DNA from: Burkholderia ambifaria AMMD
Lineage (GTDB): Bacteria; Pseudomonadota; Gammaproteobacteria; Burkholderiales; Burkholderiaceae
DNA length: 64,000 nucleotides
NCBI RefSeq assembly: GCF_000203915.1
Contig: NC_008390.1
Span: 62,001 to 126,000, forward strand
Reading direction: 5' to 3'
Made by a program: the position numbers and the translations under genes
Shown here: positions 19,776 to 29,136 of the stretch, one piece after another
How positions within the stretch are numbered: the stretch's first letter is position 1
Layout of the letters: every line of letters begins with the position of its first letter
The notes under the pieces: model-generated
Database searches by the model: none
Seen by the model: the letters and a program-made list of their open reading frames with translations, nothing else
Told to the model about the DNA's origin: nothing

Positions 19776-21461
19776 GTGAGTACTCAACGTACGCTCGAGG
19801 GCGAATTCGATTACGTGATCGTCGGCGCGGGCACCGCGGGCTGCGTGCTCGCGAACCGCCTGACCGAGGATCCCGAGATCCGCGTGCTGCTGCTCGAGGC
19901 GGGCGGCAAGGACGACTATCACTGGATCCACATCCCGGTCGGCTATCTGTACTGCATCGGCAATCCGCGCACCGACTGGCTGTACAAGACGCAGCCCGAG
20001 GCGGCGCTCAACGGCCGCGCGCTGTCGTATCCGCGCGGCCGCGTGCTCGGCGGCTGCTCGTCGATCAACGGGATGATCTACATGCGCGGCCAGCGCGAGG
20101 ATTACGACAGCTGGGCGCAGGAAACCGGCGACGCCGGCTGGTCGTGGGACAGCGTGCTGCCGATCTTCAAGCGCAGCGAAGACCACCACGCGGGCGCGAG
20201 CGATGCGCACGGCGCGGGCGGCTACTGGCGCGTCGAGAAGCAGCGGCTGCGCTGGGAGATCCTCGAATCGTTCGCGCAGGCCGCGCAGCAGACGGGCATC
20301 CCCGCGACCGACGATTTCAACCGCGGCGACAACACCGGGGTCGGCTATTTCGAAGTGAACCAGAAGCGCGGCGTGCGCTGGAATACGTCGAAGGCGTTCC
20401 TGCGGCCCGCGATGACGCGCCCGAACCTGACCGTCATCACCGGCGCGCACGCGCAGCGCGTGATCTTCGACGGGCGGCGCGCAGTCGGCGTCGAGTATCG
20501 CGGCGGCGGCACCGACTACGTCGCGCACGCGCGCGCCGAAGTGCTGCTGACTTCCGGCGCGGTGAATTCGCCGCAGCTGCTCGAACTGTCCGGCATCGGC
20601 GCGGGCGCACGGCTGCAGGCGCTCGGCATCGACGTCGTGCAGGATCTGCCTGGTGTTGGCGAGAACCTGCAAGATCATCTGCAATTGCGGATGGCGTTTC
20701 GCGTCGATGGCGTGCGCACGCTCAACACGCTGTCCGCGCACTGGTGGGGCAAGCTGATGATCGGCGCCGAATATGCGCTGCTGCAGCGCGGGCCGATGTC
20801 GATGGCGCCGTCGCAGCTCGGCGCGTTCGCGAAGTCCGATCCGGACGATCCCGCGCTCACGCGCCCCGATCTCGAATATCACGTGCAGCCGCTGTCGCTC
20901 GAACGCTTCGGCGAGCCGCTGCACGCGTTCAACGCGTTTACGGCGTCCGTCTGCCATCTGCGGCCGAGCTCGCGCGGCAGCGTGCACATCGCGAGCCCCG
21001 ATGCGGGCGTCGCGCCGTCGATCGCGCCTAACTACCTGTCGACCGACCACGATCGTCATGTCGCCGCGAACGCACTGCGCCTCACGCGCCGGATCGCATC
21101 CGCGCCGGCGCTCGCGCGCTATCGTCCGGAGGAGATCCTGCCGGGCACGCAGTATCGGACCGAAGCCGAACTGATCGATGCGGCGGGCGCGATCGGCACC
21201 ACGATCTTCCATCCGGTCGGCACGTGCCGGATGGGGCGCGCGGACGACGAACGGGCCGTCGTCGACAGCCGGCTGCGCGTGCGGGGCGTCGCGGGGCTGC
21301 GGATCGTCGATGCATCGGTGATGCCGTTCATCACGTCCGGCAACACGAATTCGCCGACGCTGATGATCGCCGAGCGCGCGAGCGACATGATCCGAGCCGA
21401 TCGACGCGCGGCGCATGAAGCGACGCACGTGCGAACGGAAGCGGTGGTGACGGCTGCGTGA
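19776..21461 (+). CDS. GMC-family FAD oxidoreductase (choline/alcohol dehydrogenase-like)
   Basis: 561-aa flavoprotein. The FAD-binding motif is DYVIVGAGTAGCVLANRL, the GMC signature GRVLGGCSSINGMIYMRG is intact, and the C-terminal catalytic region shows TIFHPVGTCRMG (active-site His) and SGNTNSPTLMIAERASDMI. It oxidises an alcohol; choline dehydrogenases look similar, but no betaine genes are nearby, so the substrate is open. The GTG start at 19776 is supported by AAGGAG eight bases upstream; an ATG at 19771 is out of frame. Probably controlled by the divergent LysR regulator. Confidence 0.92.
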   Translation: MSTQRTLEGEFDYVIVGAGTAGCVLANRLTEDPEIRVLLLEAGGKDDYHWIHIPVGYLYCIGNPRTDWLYKTQPEAALNGRALSYPRGRVLGGCSSINGMIYMRGQREDYDSWAQETGDAGWSWDSVLPIFKRSEDHHAGASDAHGAGGYWRVEKQRLRWEILESFAQAAQQTGIPATDDFNRGDNTGVGYFEVNQKRGVRWNTSKAFLRPAMTRPNLTVITGAHAQRVIFDGRRAVGVEYRGGGTDYVAHARAEVLLTSGAVNSPQLLELSGIGAGARLQALGIDVVQDLPGVGENLQDHLQLRMAFRVDGVRTLNTLSAHWWGKLMIGAEYALLQRGPMSMAPSQLGAFAKSDPDDPALTRPDLEYHVQPLSLERFGEPLHAFNAFTASVCHLRPSSRGSVHIASPDAGVAPSIAPNYLSTDHDRHVAANALRLTRRIASAPALARYRPEEILPGTQYRTEAELIDAAGAIGTTIFHPVGTCRMGRADDERAVVDSRLRVRGVAGLRIVDASVMPFITSGNTNSPTLMIAERASDMIRADRRAAHEATHVRTEAVVTAA

Positions 21462-21883
21462 CACCACGCTGACATCCACGACAGCGGGCCGTCATCTGCT
21501 CGCCCGCTGATTCGCTATACGAAGCAAGCCGAAGCGAGCGGATCGCACCGGATTGGTGAGATAAACGTGCACAGTGTGCGTGCGTTCGCGCAGGCACGCG
21601 CGATGCGCATGCGCGTACCGATTGATGCGCGTGTCAAAAAACACGTCGCAAATTCGCGAAGCGCCGCATCGGATATGGCTGCCAGCCCTATAAGTGCAAA
21701 TCCCGATGATTGCACTGCACCAACGGGGCGACAATGTGGCGCAATGTGCAGACGCGTCGGCGCGGGAGACCACCCTCGATGCGTAATACGGCGTCCGGGG
21801 ACAGCCCGCTCATCCGCAGACCTGTTCGCGGTCGCTTGCGCGAATCTTCCCGGTGGTTCGCCTGACTTCGTACGGAAGGGAAC
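21462..21883. promoter_or_regulatory. Intergenic region upstream of the first branched-chain ABC operon
   Basis: 422 bp without a gene. An inverted repeat AGTGCAA/TTGCACT (21693-21699 and 21710-21716) lies about 170 bp before livG and might be an operator. No clear promoter or terminator is visible otherwise. Confidence 0.3.
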
Positions 21884-22663
21884 ATGATTCTCGGCGACAC
21901 GATTCTCGAAACACGCGGACTGACGAAGGAATTCAGGGGCTTCACCGCCGTGAACGGTGTCAACCTGCGTGTGCGCCGCGGTGCGATCCATGCGTTGATC
22001 GGACCGAACGGCGCAGGCAAGACCACCTGCTTCAACCTGCTGACCAAGTTCCTGACACCGACGGCCGGTCAGATCGTCTTCAACGGCATCGACATCACCG
22101 ACGAGCGCCCGGCACAGGTCGCGCGCCGCGGCATCATCCGTTCATTCCAGATCTCGGCGGTATTCCCGCACCTGAGCGCGCTGCAGAACGTGCGCATCGG
22201 CCTGCAGCGCTCGCTCGGCACCGAATTCCATTTCTGGCGCAGCGAGCGCACGCTGAAGCGGCTCGACGATCGCGCGATGGACCTGCTCACGCAGGTCGGC
22301 CTCACCGATTTCGCGCATGTGCCGACCGTCGAGCTCGCATACGGCCGCAAGCGCGCGCTCGAGATCGCGACGACGCTCGCGATGGAACCCGAACTGATGC
22401 TGCTCGACGAGCCCACGCAAGGGATGGGCCACGAAGATGTGGACCGCGTGACCGCGCTGATCAAGAAGGTGGCGAGCGGCCGCACGATCCTGATGGTCGA
22501 GCACAACATGAACGTGATCGCCGGCATCTCCGACACGATCACCGTCCTGCAGCGCGGCGAGGTGCTGGCCGAAGGCTCGTATGCGGAGGTGTCGAAGAAT
22601 CCGCTCGTGATCGAAGCCTACATGGGCAGCGCCGACGCGGCGCTCGCGGGGGCGCACGCATGA
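21884..22663 (+). CDS. livG: Branched-chain amino-acid-type ABC transporter ATPase, LivG-like (system 1)
   Basis: 259-aa cytoplasmic ATPase. Walker A GPNGAGKTT, Walker B ELMLLDEPTQGM and the H-loop MVEHNMNVI are intact, and the long insertion after the Q-loop (FPHLSALQNVRIGLQ) is typical of LivG. The ABC signature is divergent (AYGRKRALEI rather than LSGGQ). First gene of the operon livG-livF-binding protein-livH-livM; its stop overlaps the livF start (ATGA). An AAGGGAAC motif precedes the ATG. The substrate of the system is unknown. Confidence 0.92.
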   Translation: MILGDTILETRGLTKEFRGFTAVNGVNLRVRRGAIHALIGPNGAGKTTCFNLLTKFLTPTAGQIVFNGIDITDERPAQVARRGIIRSFQISAVFPHLSALQNVRIGLQRSLGTEFHFWRSERTLKRLDDRAMDLLTQVGLTDFAHVPTVELAYGRKRALEIATTLAMEPELMLLDEPTQGMGHEDVDRVTALIKKVASGRTILMVEHNMNVIAGISDTITVLQRGEVLAEGSYAEVSKNPLVIEAYMGSADAALAGAHA

Positions 22664-23415
22664 AGCGCAGCGAACGGGAGGAACGCGAATTGAGCGGCGT
22701 CGAGAGCGGCACGCCCGCGCTGGAGATCACGGGCCTCGAGGCCTGGTACGGGGAATCCCACATATTGCACGGCGTCGACCTGAGCGTTCATCGCGGCGAG
22801 GTCGTGACGCTGCTCGGCCGCAACGGCGCGGGCCGCACCACGACGCTGCGCGCGATCATGGGCCTCACCGGCCGCCGCAGCGGCTCGATCAAGGTCGCGG
22901 GCAACGAGACGATCGGCCTCGCGACGCACCGCATCGCGCATTTCGGCGTCGGCTATTGCCCGGAGGAGCGCGGGATCTTCTCGAGCCTGTCATGCGAGGA
23001 GAACCTGATGCTGCCGCCGCTGATCGGGCCGCGCGAGCATGCGATGCCGCTCGACGAGATCTACGCGATGTTCCCGAATCTCGCGTCGCGCCGGCAGAGC
23101 CAGGGCACGCGGCTGTCCGGCGGCGAGCAGCAGATGCTCGCGGTGGCGCGGATCCTGCGCACCGGCGCGAACCTGCTGCTGCTCGACGAAATCTCCGAAG
23201 GCCTCGCGCCGGTGATCGTGCAGGCGCTCGCGCGCATGATCATCGCGCTGAAGGCGCGCGGCTACACGGTCGTGATGGTCGAACAGAATTTCCGTTTTGC
23301 CGCGCCGCTCGCCGATCGCTTCTACGTGATGGAGCATGGCCGCATCGTCGAGCATTTCCGTGCATCCGAACTGGAAGGCAAGATGCCGATCCTTCACGAC
23401 CTGCTCGGGGTGTGA
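22660..23415 (+). CDS. livF: ABC transporter ATPase, LivF-like, with Arg in Walker A (system 1)
   Basis: 251-aa second ATPase of the uptake system. It shows the LivF features RLSGGEQQMLAVARIL and LLLLDEISEGLAPVIV. The Walker A is GRNGAGRTT (residues 53-61), with arginine 59 where lysine is nearly invariant in ABC ATPases; everything else needed for ATP binding appears intact. Some related LivF proteins may share this feature, so it need not mean loss of function. The N-terminal ~20 residues are a charged extension. It overlaps livG by 4 bp. Confidence 0.9.
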   Translation: MKRSEREERELSGVESGTPALEITGLEAWYGESHILHGVDLSVHRGEVVTLLGRNGAGRTTTLRAIMGLTGRRSGSIKVAGNETIGLATHRIAHFGVGYCPEERGIFSSLSCEENLMLPPLIGPREHAMPLDEIYAMFPNLASRRQSQGTRLSGGEQQMLAVARILRTGANLLLLDEISEGLAPVIVQALARMIIALKARGYTVVMVEQNFRFAAPLADRFYVMEHGRIVEHFRASELEGKMPILHDLLGV

Positions 23416-23492
23416 CGCCGCCCCGTTTCCCTTGCCGCTAGCCGTGGCGGCCCTCGAATAACCACAACGCATCAGAACAACAGGAGACGTCA

Positions 23493-24692
23493 ATGAAAAT
23501 GAAGACCCTCGCGCAGGCCTGTCTCGCGCTCGCGACCGCCGCGTTCACCGCCGGCGCCGCGCATGCCGCGGATACCGTGAAGATCGGTTTCGTCACCGAC
23601 ATGTCGGGGCTGTATGCGGACATTGACGGTCAGGGCGGCCTCGAGGCGATCCGCATGGCGGTCGCCGACTTCGGCGGCAAGGTGCTCGGCAAGCCGATCG
23701 AGGTCGTGTACGCGGATCACCAGAACAAGGCCGACATTGCCGCGTCGAAGGCGCGCGAATGGATCGACCGCGGCGGGCTCGACCTGCTCGTCGGCGGCAC
23801 GAATTCGGGAACGGCGCTGGCGATGGCCAAGCTCGCCGCGGAGAAGAAGAAGGTCTACATCAACATCGGTGCGGGCGCGGACACGCTGACGAACGAGGAG
23901 TGCACGCCGTACACGGTGCACTATGCGTACGACACGATGGCGCTCGCGAAAGGCACCGGCTCGGCGGTGGTGAAGCAGGGCGGCAAGACGTGGTTCTTCC
24001 TGACCGCCGACTACGCGTTCGGCAAGGCGCTCGAGAAGAACACGTCCGACGTCGTGAAGGCGAATGGCGGCCAGGTGCTCGGCACGGTGCGCCACCCGCT
24101 GTCGGCGTCGGATTTCTCGTCGTTCCTGCTGCAGGCGCAATCGTCGAAGGCGCAGATCCTGGGCCTCGCGAACGCGGGCGGCGACACGATCAACTCGATC
24201 AAGGCCGCGAAGGAATTCGGCATCACGAAGACGATGAAGCTCGCCGGGCTGCTGATGTTCATCAACGACGTGCACAGCCTCGGCCTCGAAACGACGCAGG
24301 GCCTCGTGCTGACCGACAGCTGGTACTGGAACCGCGATGCGGCATCGCGCCAGTGGGCGCAGCGCTACTTCGGCAAGATGAAGAAGATGCCGTCGAGCCT
24401 GCAGGCGGCCGACTACTCGTCGGTGACGACCTACCTGAAGGCCGTGCAGGCCGCCGGCACGACCGACTCCGACAAGGTGATGGCCGAGCTGAAGAAGATG
24501 AAGATCAGCGACTTCTACGCGAAGGGCACGATCCGTCAGGACGGCAGCATGATTCACGACATGTACCTGATGGAAGTGAAGAAGCCGTCGGAGTCGAAGG
24601 AGCCGTGGGACTACTACAAGGTGCTCGCGACGATTCCGGGCGACCAGGCGTTCGGCACCAAGAAGGAATCGCGCTGCGCGCTGTGGAAGTAA
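23493..24692 (+). CDS. Periplasmic binding protein of ABC system 1 (LivJ-like)
   Basis: 399-aa type I periplasmic binding protein. A signal peptide (residues 1 to about 26, ending AHA) precedes the mature start ADTVKIGFVTDMSGLYADIDGQGG, the usual ligand-pocket entry loop of the family. Two alternating Rossmann-like lobes follow. A GGAGACGT ribosome-binding site lies upstream. Position within the liv operon makes it the solute receptor for LivGFHM; the preference (branched-chain amino acid, amide, aromatic acid or other) cannot be told from sequence alone. Confidence 0.92.
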   Translation: MKMKTLAQACLALATAAFTAGAAHAADTVKIGFVTDMSGLYADIDGQGGLEAIRMAVADFGGKVLGKPIEVVYADHQNKADIAASKAREWIDRGGLDLLVGGTNSGTALAMAKLAAEKKKVYINIGAGADTLTNEECTPYTVHYAYDTMALAKGTGSAVVKQGGKTWFFLTADYAFGKALEKNTSDVVKANGGQVLGTVRHPLSASDFSSFLLQAQSSKAQILGLANAGGDTINSIKAAKEFGITKTMKLAGLLMFINDVHSLGLETTQGLVLTDSWYWNRDAASRQWAQRYFGKMKKMPSSLQAADYSSVTTYLKAVQAAGTTDSDKVMAELKKMKISDFYAKGTIRQDGSMIHDMYLMEVKKPSESKEPWDYYKVLATIPGDQAFGTKKESRCALWK

Positions 24693-24811
24693 GCGCGACG
24701 TAGCGGTGTAGCGGCGCGCGGGGGCCGCGGCGATGTGCTCGCTGCGCCGCCCGCGTGCGCCGCCGCTTGAAGGTTGCGCACGCAACGAAACTCATACTGA
24801 CGGCTAAGTCG

Positions 24812-25696
24812 ATGGAAATCTTTGGCATTCCGTTGCCGGCGATGCTGAGCCAGTTGCTGCTCGGGCTCGTCAACGGCTCGTTCTACGCGATCCTGAGCCT
24901 CGGGCTCGCGGTGATCTTCGGGCTGCTCAACGTGATCAACTTCGCGCACGGCGCGCTGTTCATGCTGGGCGCGATGCTCGCATGGATGGGGCTGTCGTAC
25001 CTCGGGTTGCCGTACTGGGCGATGCTCGCGCTCGCGCCGCTGCTCGTCGGCGCGTTCGGGATCCTGGTCGAGCGTTCGATGCTGCGATGGCTGTACAAGC
25101 TCGATCACCTGTACGGGCTGTTGCTCACGTTCGGCCTCACGCTCGTCGTCGAAGGCGTGTTCCGCTCGGTCTACGGCTCGTCCGGCCAGCCGTACGACGT
25201 GCCGTCGCAGCTGTCCGGCGCGACCAATCTCGGCTTCATGTTCCTGCCGAACTACCGCGCGTGGGTGGTCGTCGCGTCGCTTGCGGTGTGTCTCGCGACC
25301 TGGTTCGTGATCGAGAAGACGCGCCTGGGCGCCTATCTGCGTGCCGGTACCGAGAACCCGAAGCTCGTCGAGGCGTTCGGCGTGAACGTGCCGATGATGA
25401 TCACGCTCACCTACGGCTTCGGCGTCGCGCTCGCGGCGTTTGCCGGCGTGCTTGCCGCGCCGGTGATCCAGGTGTCGCCGCTGATGGGCCAGCCGATGAT
25501 CATCACCGTGTTCGCGGTGGTCGTGATCGGCGGGATGGGCTCGATTCTCGGCTCGATCATCACGGGGCTGATGCTCGGCGTGATCGAGGGCTTCACGCGC
25601 GTGTTCTATCCGGAAGCGTCGGCCACGGTCGTGTTCGTGATCATGGCGATCGTGCTGCTGATCCGCCCGGCGGGCCTGTTCGGCAAGGAAAAATGA
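24812..25696 (+). CDS. livH: ABC transporter permease LivH-like (system 1)
   Basis: 294-aa inner-membrane permease with about eight transmembrane segments. Family features are LVNGSFYAILSLGLAVIFGLLNVINFAHG at the N-terminus (written here as a landmark of residues about 15-40: NGSFYAILSLGLAVIFG) and VVVIGGMGSILGSIITG near the C-terminus. ATG 24812 is used. Its stop overlaps the livM start by 4 bp, so translation is coupled. Confidence 0.92.
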   Translation: MEIFGIPLPAMLSQLLLGLVNGSFYAILSLGLAVIFGLLNVINFAHGALFMLGAMLAWMGLSYLGLPYWAMLALAPLLVGAFGILVERSMLRWLYKLDHLYGLLLTFGLTLVVEGVFRSVYGSSGQPYDVPSQLSGATNLGFMFLPNYRAWVVVASLAVCLATWFVIEKTRLGAYLRAGTENPKLVEAFGVNVPMMITLTYGFGVALAAFAGVLAAPVIQVSPLMGQPMIITVFAVVVIGGMGSILGSIITGLMLGVIEGFTRVFYPEASATVVFVIMAIVLLIRPAGLFGKEK

Positions 25697-26670
25697 TGCA
25701 GAGAAAAGTGCTCTACGGCGTGCTGCTCGCCGCACTGCTCGCCGCGCCGTTCATCGGCGCGTATCCGGTCTTCGTGATGAAGGTGCTCACGTTCGCGCTG
25801 TTCGCGGCCGCGTTCAACCTGCTGATCGGCTATACGGGGCTGCTGTCGTTCGGCCATGCGATGTTCCTCGCGACCGCCGGCTACGGCACCGGTTATACGA
25901 TCCAGACGCTCGGCTTCACGCCGGAGCTCGGCGTGCTCGTCGGCACGTTCGCCGCGACGCTGCTCGGGCTCGTCGTCGGGCTGTTCGCGATCCGGCGACA
26001 GGGCATCTACTTCGCGATGATCACGCTCGCGTTCGCGCAGATGGTCTACTTCATCTACCTGCAGGCGCCGTTCACGCGCGGCGAGGACGGCCTGCAGGGC
26101 GTGCCGCGCGGCCACCTGTTCGGGCTCGTCGACCTGTCGAACGACGTCGCGCTCTACTACGTCGTGCTCGCGGTGATCGTGGCCGCGTGCGCGTTCATCG
26201 TGCGAATCGTGCACTCGCCGTTCGGCCAGGTGCTCGTCGCGATCAAGGAGAACGAGGCGCGTGCGATCTCGCTCGGCTACGACACCGATCGCTTCAAGCT
26301 GCTCGCGTTCATCCTGTCGGCCGGGCTCGCGGGGCTGGCCGGTTCGCTGAAGGTGCTGGTGCTCGGCTTCGAGACGCTGTCCGACGCGCACTGGACGATG
26401 TCGGGCCTCGTCGTGCTGATGACGCTCGTCGGCGGGATGGGCACGCTGTTCGGGCCGTTGCTCGGCGCGGCGCTGATCGTCGCGCTGGAGGACCGGCTCG
26501 GCGACATCGGCGAATGGCTCGCCTCGGTCACCGGGATCGGCTGGTTCCACTCGCTCGGCGAGTCGACGACGATCGTCACGGGGCTGATCTTCATCGCGTG
26601 CGTGCTGGCATTCCGGCGCGGGATCGTCGGCGAGATGGTCGCGCGGGTCAAGACGCTCAGGCCGTCCTGA
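25693..26670 (+). CDS. livM: ABC transporter permease LivM-like (system 1)
   Basis: 325-aa second permease, with a hydrophobic start and about nine transmembrane segments. Recognised from FNLLIGYTGLLSFGHAMF, the loop FAIRRQGIYFAMITLAFAQ, the cytoplasmic EAA-like loop VAIKENEARAISLGYD and LVGGMGTLFGPLLGA. It overlaps livH. Last gene of the system 1 operon; no terminator is seen directly after it, the first strong one being at 26951-26985. Confidence 0.92.
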   Translation: MMQRKVLYGVLLAALLAAPFIGAYPVFVMKVLTFALFAAAFNLLIGYTGLLSFGHAMFLATAGYGTGYTIQTLGFTPELGVLVGTFAATLLGLVVGLFAIRRQGIYFAMITLAFAQMVYFIYLQAPFTRGEDGLQGVPRGHLFGLVDLSNDVALYYVVLAVIVAACAFIVRIVHSPFGQVLVAIKENEARAISLGYDTDRFKLLAFILSAGLAGLAGSLKVLVLGFETLSDAHWTMSGLVVLMTLVGGMGTLFGPLLGAALIVALEDRLGDIGEWLASVTGIGWFHSLGESTTIVTGLIFIACVLAFRRGIVGEMVARVKTLRPS

Positions 26671-26875
26671 ATGCATCGCGCCGGTGCGGCGGGGGTGGTG
26701 CAGCGCGGAGGGGCGAGGTTGATGCGAAGCACCATCCGGCACGGCCGGGAAGGGCGTTTCGGCGGCCGCCGGCCGGCCCCGCGCGGCAGCGCTGGTGCCC
26801 CATTTTCGTGCGGCGATGCACCATAGGGGTAAATGCTAAGTTGTCCCGGCATGAAAGGTCCTTTAATCTTCGTTC

Positions 26876-26985
26876 AGTTCTGATGCACCGCGAAACGAAT
26901 TTGCAGGTGGAGAACGAGGAGACAATCGAGGCACAAAGTGCCCGGACCCCAAAGCGCTGTTGGACGGAATCCAACAGCGCTTTTT
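26876..26985 (+). ncRNA. Candidate small RNA ending in a strong terminator
   Basis: TTGTCC (26841-26846) and TAATCT (26864-26869), 17 bp apart, form a weak promoter match; transcription from about 26876 would give a ~110-nt RNA ending in a 14-bp terminator hairpin. There is no good reading frame. Alternatively it is simply the 3' untranslated region of the preceding liv operon, which would be about 315 nt long. Confidence 0.33.
26951..26985 (+). terminator. Strong intrinsic terminator
   Basis: Perfect 14-bp stem AAAGCGCTGTTGGA (26951-26964) / TCCAACAGCGCTTT (26970-26983), loop CGGAA, then a T-run. It ends the first liv operon or a small RNA. Confidence 0.92.
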
Positions 26986-27777
26986 CATTTGTGTGCGCGA
27001 ATTTCCCTCGATGGTGCAGGGAAGCGGCGCCGCGTTCCGCGCGCCCGTATTCGGCTTCGCACTGCCCGCGTTTCAGTTTCACCCCGTCCTCCCGTTTTCG
27101 TCGTGCCTGCCGGTCGATCGCCACTGGCGCGCAGCCGCGTGCATGCCGTCCGGGCTTACCCGGTTGGCGTGCGCAAAAAGCGTCCGTTACACTCAGCTTT
27201 CGCCGACCGCGCGGTCGGGAAAATCGGTCGGCAGTTCTCCTACAAGCAAAATGCAGAAGAGGGAGTACGGTTGGATGAGAAGCGCAGGACGATGGATCGG
27301 GGCACGGCGGGCGGCTGGCGCCGCTCGTACGGGGTGGGTAGCGCATGGGTATGCCCGTGCTTTCGCGAGCCGTTCTGCGGCCGGTATGCGCGCTCCGGCG
27401 CGATTGGCCGGCACGGTTCTTTCTCCGGTCGTTGCGTTCGCATCCACATGAACTGCCGCGCTTCCGATCTTGCGCCGCCCGCGCGCGTGGCCGAATCCGC
27501 TTTGGCCGGTCGATCTGCCGACGATCGTTGCGTGCGCATCGATCGCCTTTCCCGCCAAGCCGCCTTTCCGCGCTTGCTTCATCCTGACGACATTGCTGCC
27601 GCGCATCGTGACGGTCGAACGACCGCTTCGGAATGCGCGGCGGGCGCGCGCGCGTTTCACGGGAAAACGAGCGTAGGCGCGGCATGGCGAGATAGTTAAA
27701 TTATTAACTTGTTTTGAGGACCGGGAGCCGCCCGAGCGACCCGTGGATTTTTCGAGCAGCGTTTGGAGACGACATAA

Positions 27778-28935
27778 ATGAAGATGAATCGATGGATGGA
27801 GGCTCTGCTTGCCGCGGGCCTCGTGTGTGCGGCGGCCACGGCGTCGGCACAGGTGAAGATCGGCGTGACGCTGTCGGCCACCGGGCCGGCCGCATCGCTC
27901 GGGATTCCGGAAAAGAACACGATCGCGCTGCTGCCGAAGGAAATCGCGGGCAAGAGCGTCCAGTACATCGTCCTCGACGATGCGTCCGACACGAGCCGCG
28001 CGGTGCAGAACGTGCGCAAGCTGATCGACGAGGATCACGTCGACGCGATCATCGGTTCGTCCGTCACGCCGAATTCGCTCGCGATGCTCGATCCGGTGTC
28101 GCAGGGCAAGACACCGACGATCTCGCTCGCGGCGAGCGCGCAGATCATCGCGCCGATGGACGCGAAGCGCGCGTGGATGTTCAAGGTGCCGCAGAACGAC
28201 CAGCTGATGGCCGATGCGATCGCCGGCTACATGGCGAAGCACGGCGTGAAGACGATCGGCTTCATCGGCTTCGCCGACGCGTACGGCGACAGCTGGTACA
28301 ACACGTTCAACGCGGCCGCGGCGAAGAACGGGTTGAAGGTCGTGTCGAACGAGCGCTACAACCGCACCGACGCGTCGGTGATGGGGCAGGTGCTGAAGCT
28401 GCTGGGCTCGAATCCCGACGCGGTGCTGATCGCCGGTTCCGGCACGCCGGCCGCGCTGCCGGCCAAGACGCTCAAGGAGCGCGGCTACAAGGGCAAGGTG
28501 TACCAGACGCACGGCGTCGCGAACAACGACTTCCTGCGCGTGTGCGGCAAGGATTGCGAAGGCGAGATCCTGCCGGCCGGCCCGGTGCTCGTGACCGACC
28601 AGCTGCCCGATTCGAATCCGGTGAAGAAGCCGGCACTCGGCTACAAGGCTGCGTACGAGAAGGCATACGGCGCGGGCTCGCTGTCGACCTTCGGCGGGCA
28701 TGCGTGGGATGCGGGGCTGCTGCTGCAGCGCGCGATTCCCGACGCGCTGAAGAAGGGCCAGCCGGGCACCGAGGCGTTCCGCGAGGCGCTGCGCGCGTCG
28801 CTCGAGAGCGTGAAGGACCTGCCCGTGTCGCACGGCGTGATCAACATGACGTCGACCGACCACAACGGCTTGGACACGCGTGCGCGCGTGATGGTGCAGA
28901 TCGTCGACGGCAAGTGGAAGCTGCAGGCCGAGTAA
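27778..28935 (+). CDS. Periplasmic binding protein of ABC system 2
   Basis: 385-aa type I periplasmic binding protein. The signal peptide (1 to about 24, ending ASA) is followed by QVKIGVTLSATGPAASLGIPEKN, typical of the LivJ superfamily. It contains a cysteine pair in RVCGKDCEG. A TTGGAGACGAC sequence gives a ribosome-binding site. First gene of the second transporter operon (binding protein, LivH-like, LivM-LivG fusion, LivF). It differs clearly from the system 1 receptor, so a different ligand is likely; aromatic-acid transporters often have this form. Confidence 0.92.
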   Translation: MKMNRWMEALLAAGLVCAAATASAQVKIGVTLSATGPAASLGIPEKNTIALLPKEIAGKSVQYIVLDDASDTSRAVQNVRKLIDEDHVDAIIGSSVTPNSLAMLDPVSQGKTPTISLAASAQIIAPMDAKRAWMFKVPQNDQLMADAIAGYMAKHGVKTIGFIGFADAYGDSWYNTFNAAAAKNGLKVVSNERYNRTDASVMGQVLKLLGSNPDAVLIAGSGTPAALPAKTLKERGYKGKVYQTHGVANNDFLRVCGKDCEGEILPAGPVLVTDQLPDSNPVKKPALGYKAAYEKAYGAGSLSTFGGHAWDAGLLLQRAIPDALKKGQPGTEAFREALRASLESVKDLPVSHGVINMTSTDHNGLDTRARVMVQIVDGKWKLQAE

Positions 28936-29136
28936 GCATCACGTGAAACCGGCGGGCGCGGCGCGAACGGCGCCGTGCGCGCCGTCGGCAGCGCGGCGGG
29001 CCTGGCGGCCCGCGCTCGCGCCGCATGGAGTGTCCGGGAAGCCGCCGCACGACGCTTGACCTTCCGGTCGTGCCGTCGGCGTGCGCGGGCCGCTCCCGTC
29101 GCCGTTTCTCCGCAGCATTCTCGATACACGAAACGT

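Larger units (their letters stand above)
26671..27777. other. 1.1 kb intergenic region between the two ABC systems
   Basis: No convincing protein gene: the open frames here are arginine/cysteine-rich and resemble GC-driven frames. It holds a strong terminator (26951-26985) preceded by a possible small RNA, a degenerate parS-like sequence (27654-27667), and an AT-rich inverted repeat GTTAA-N4-TTAAC (about 27694-27707), 70 bp upstream of the second system's binding protein, which may be part of its promoter or operator. Confidence 0.5.

Noticed and set aside
21712..21760. NtrC-like half-sites (TGCACCA and TGGCGCA) upstream of the first liv operon
   Set aside because: Spacing is 14 bp instead of the usual 5, and no -24/-12 sigma54 promoter is visible nearby.
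26938..27699. 253-codon plus-strand frame in the gap between the two ABC systems
   Set aside because: Crosses a strong terminator, Arg/Cys-rich without domains; looks like non-coding DNA.
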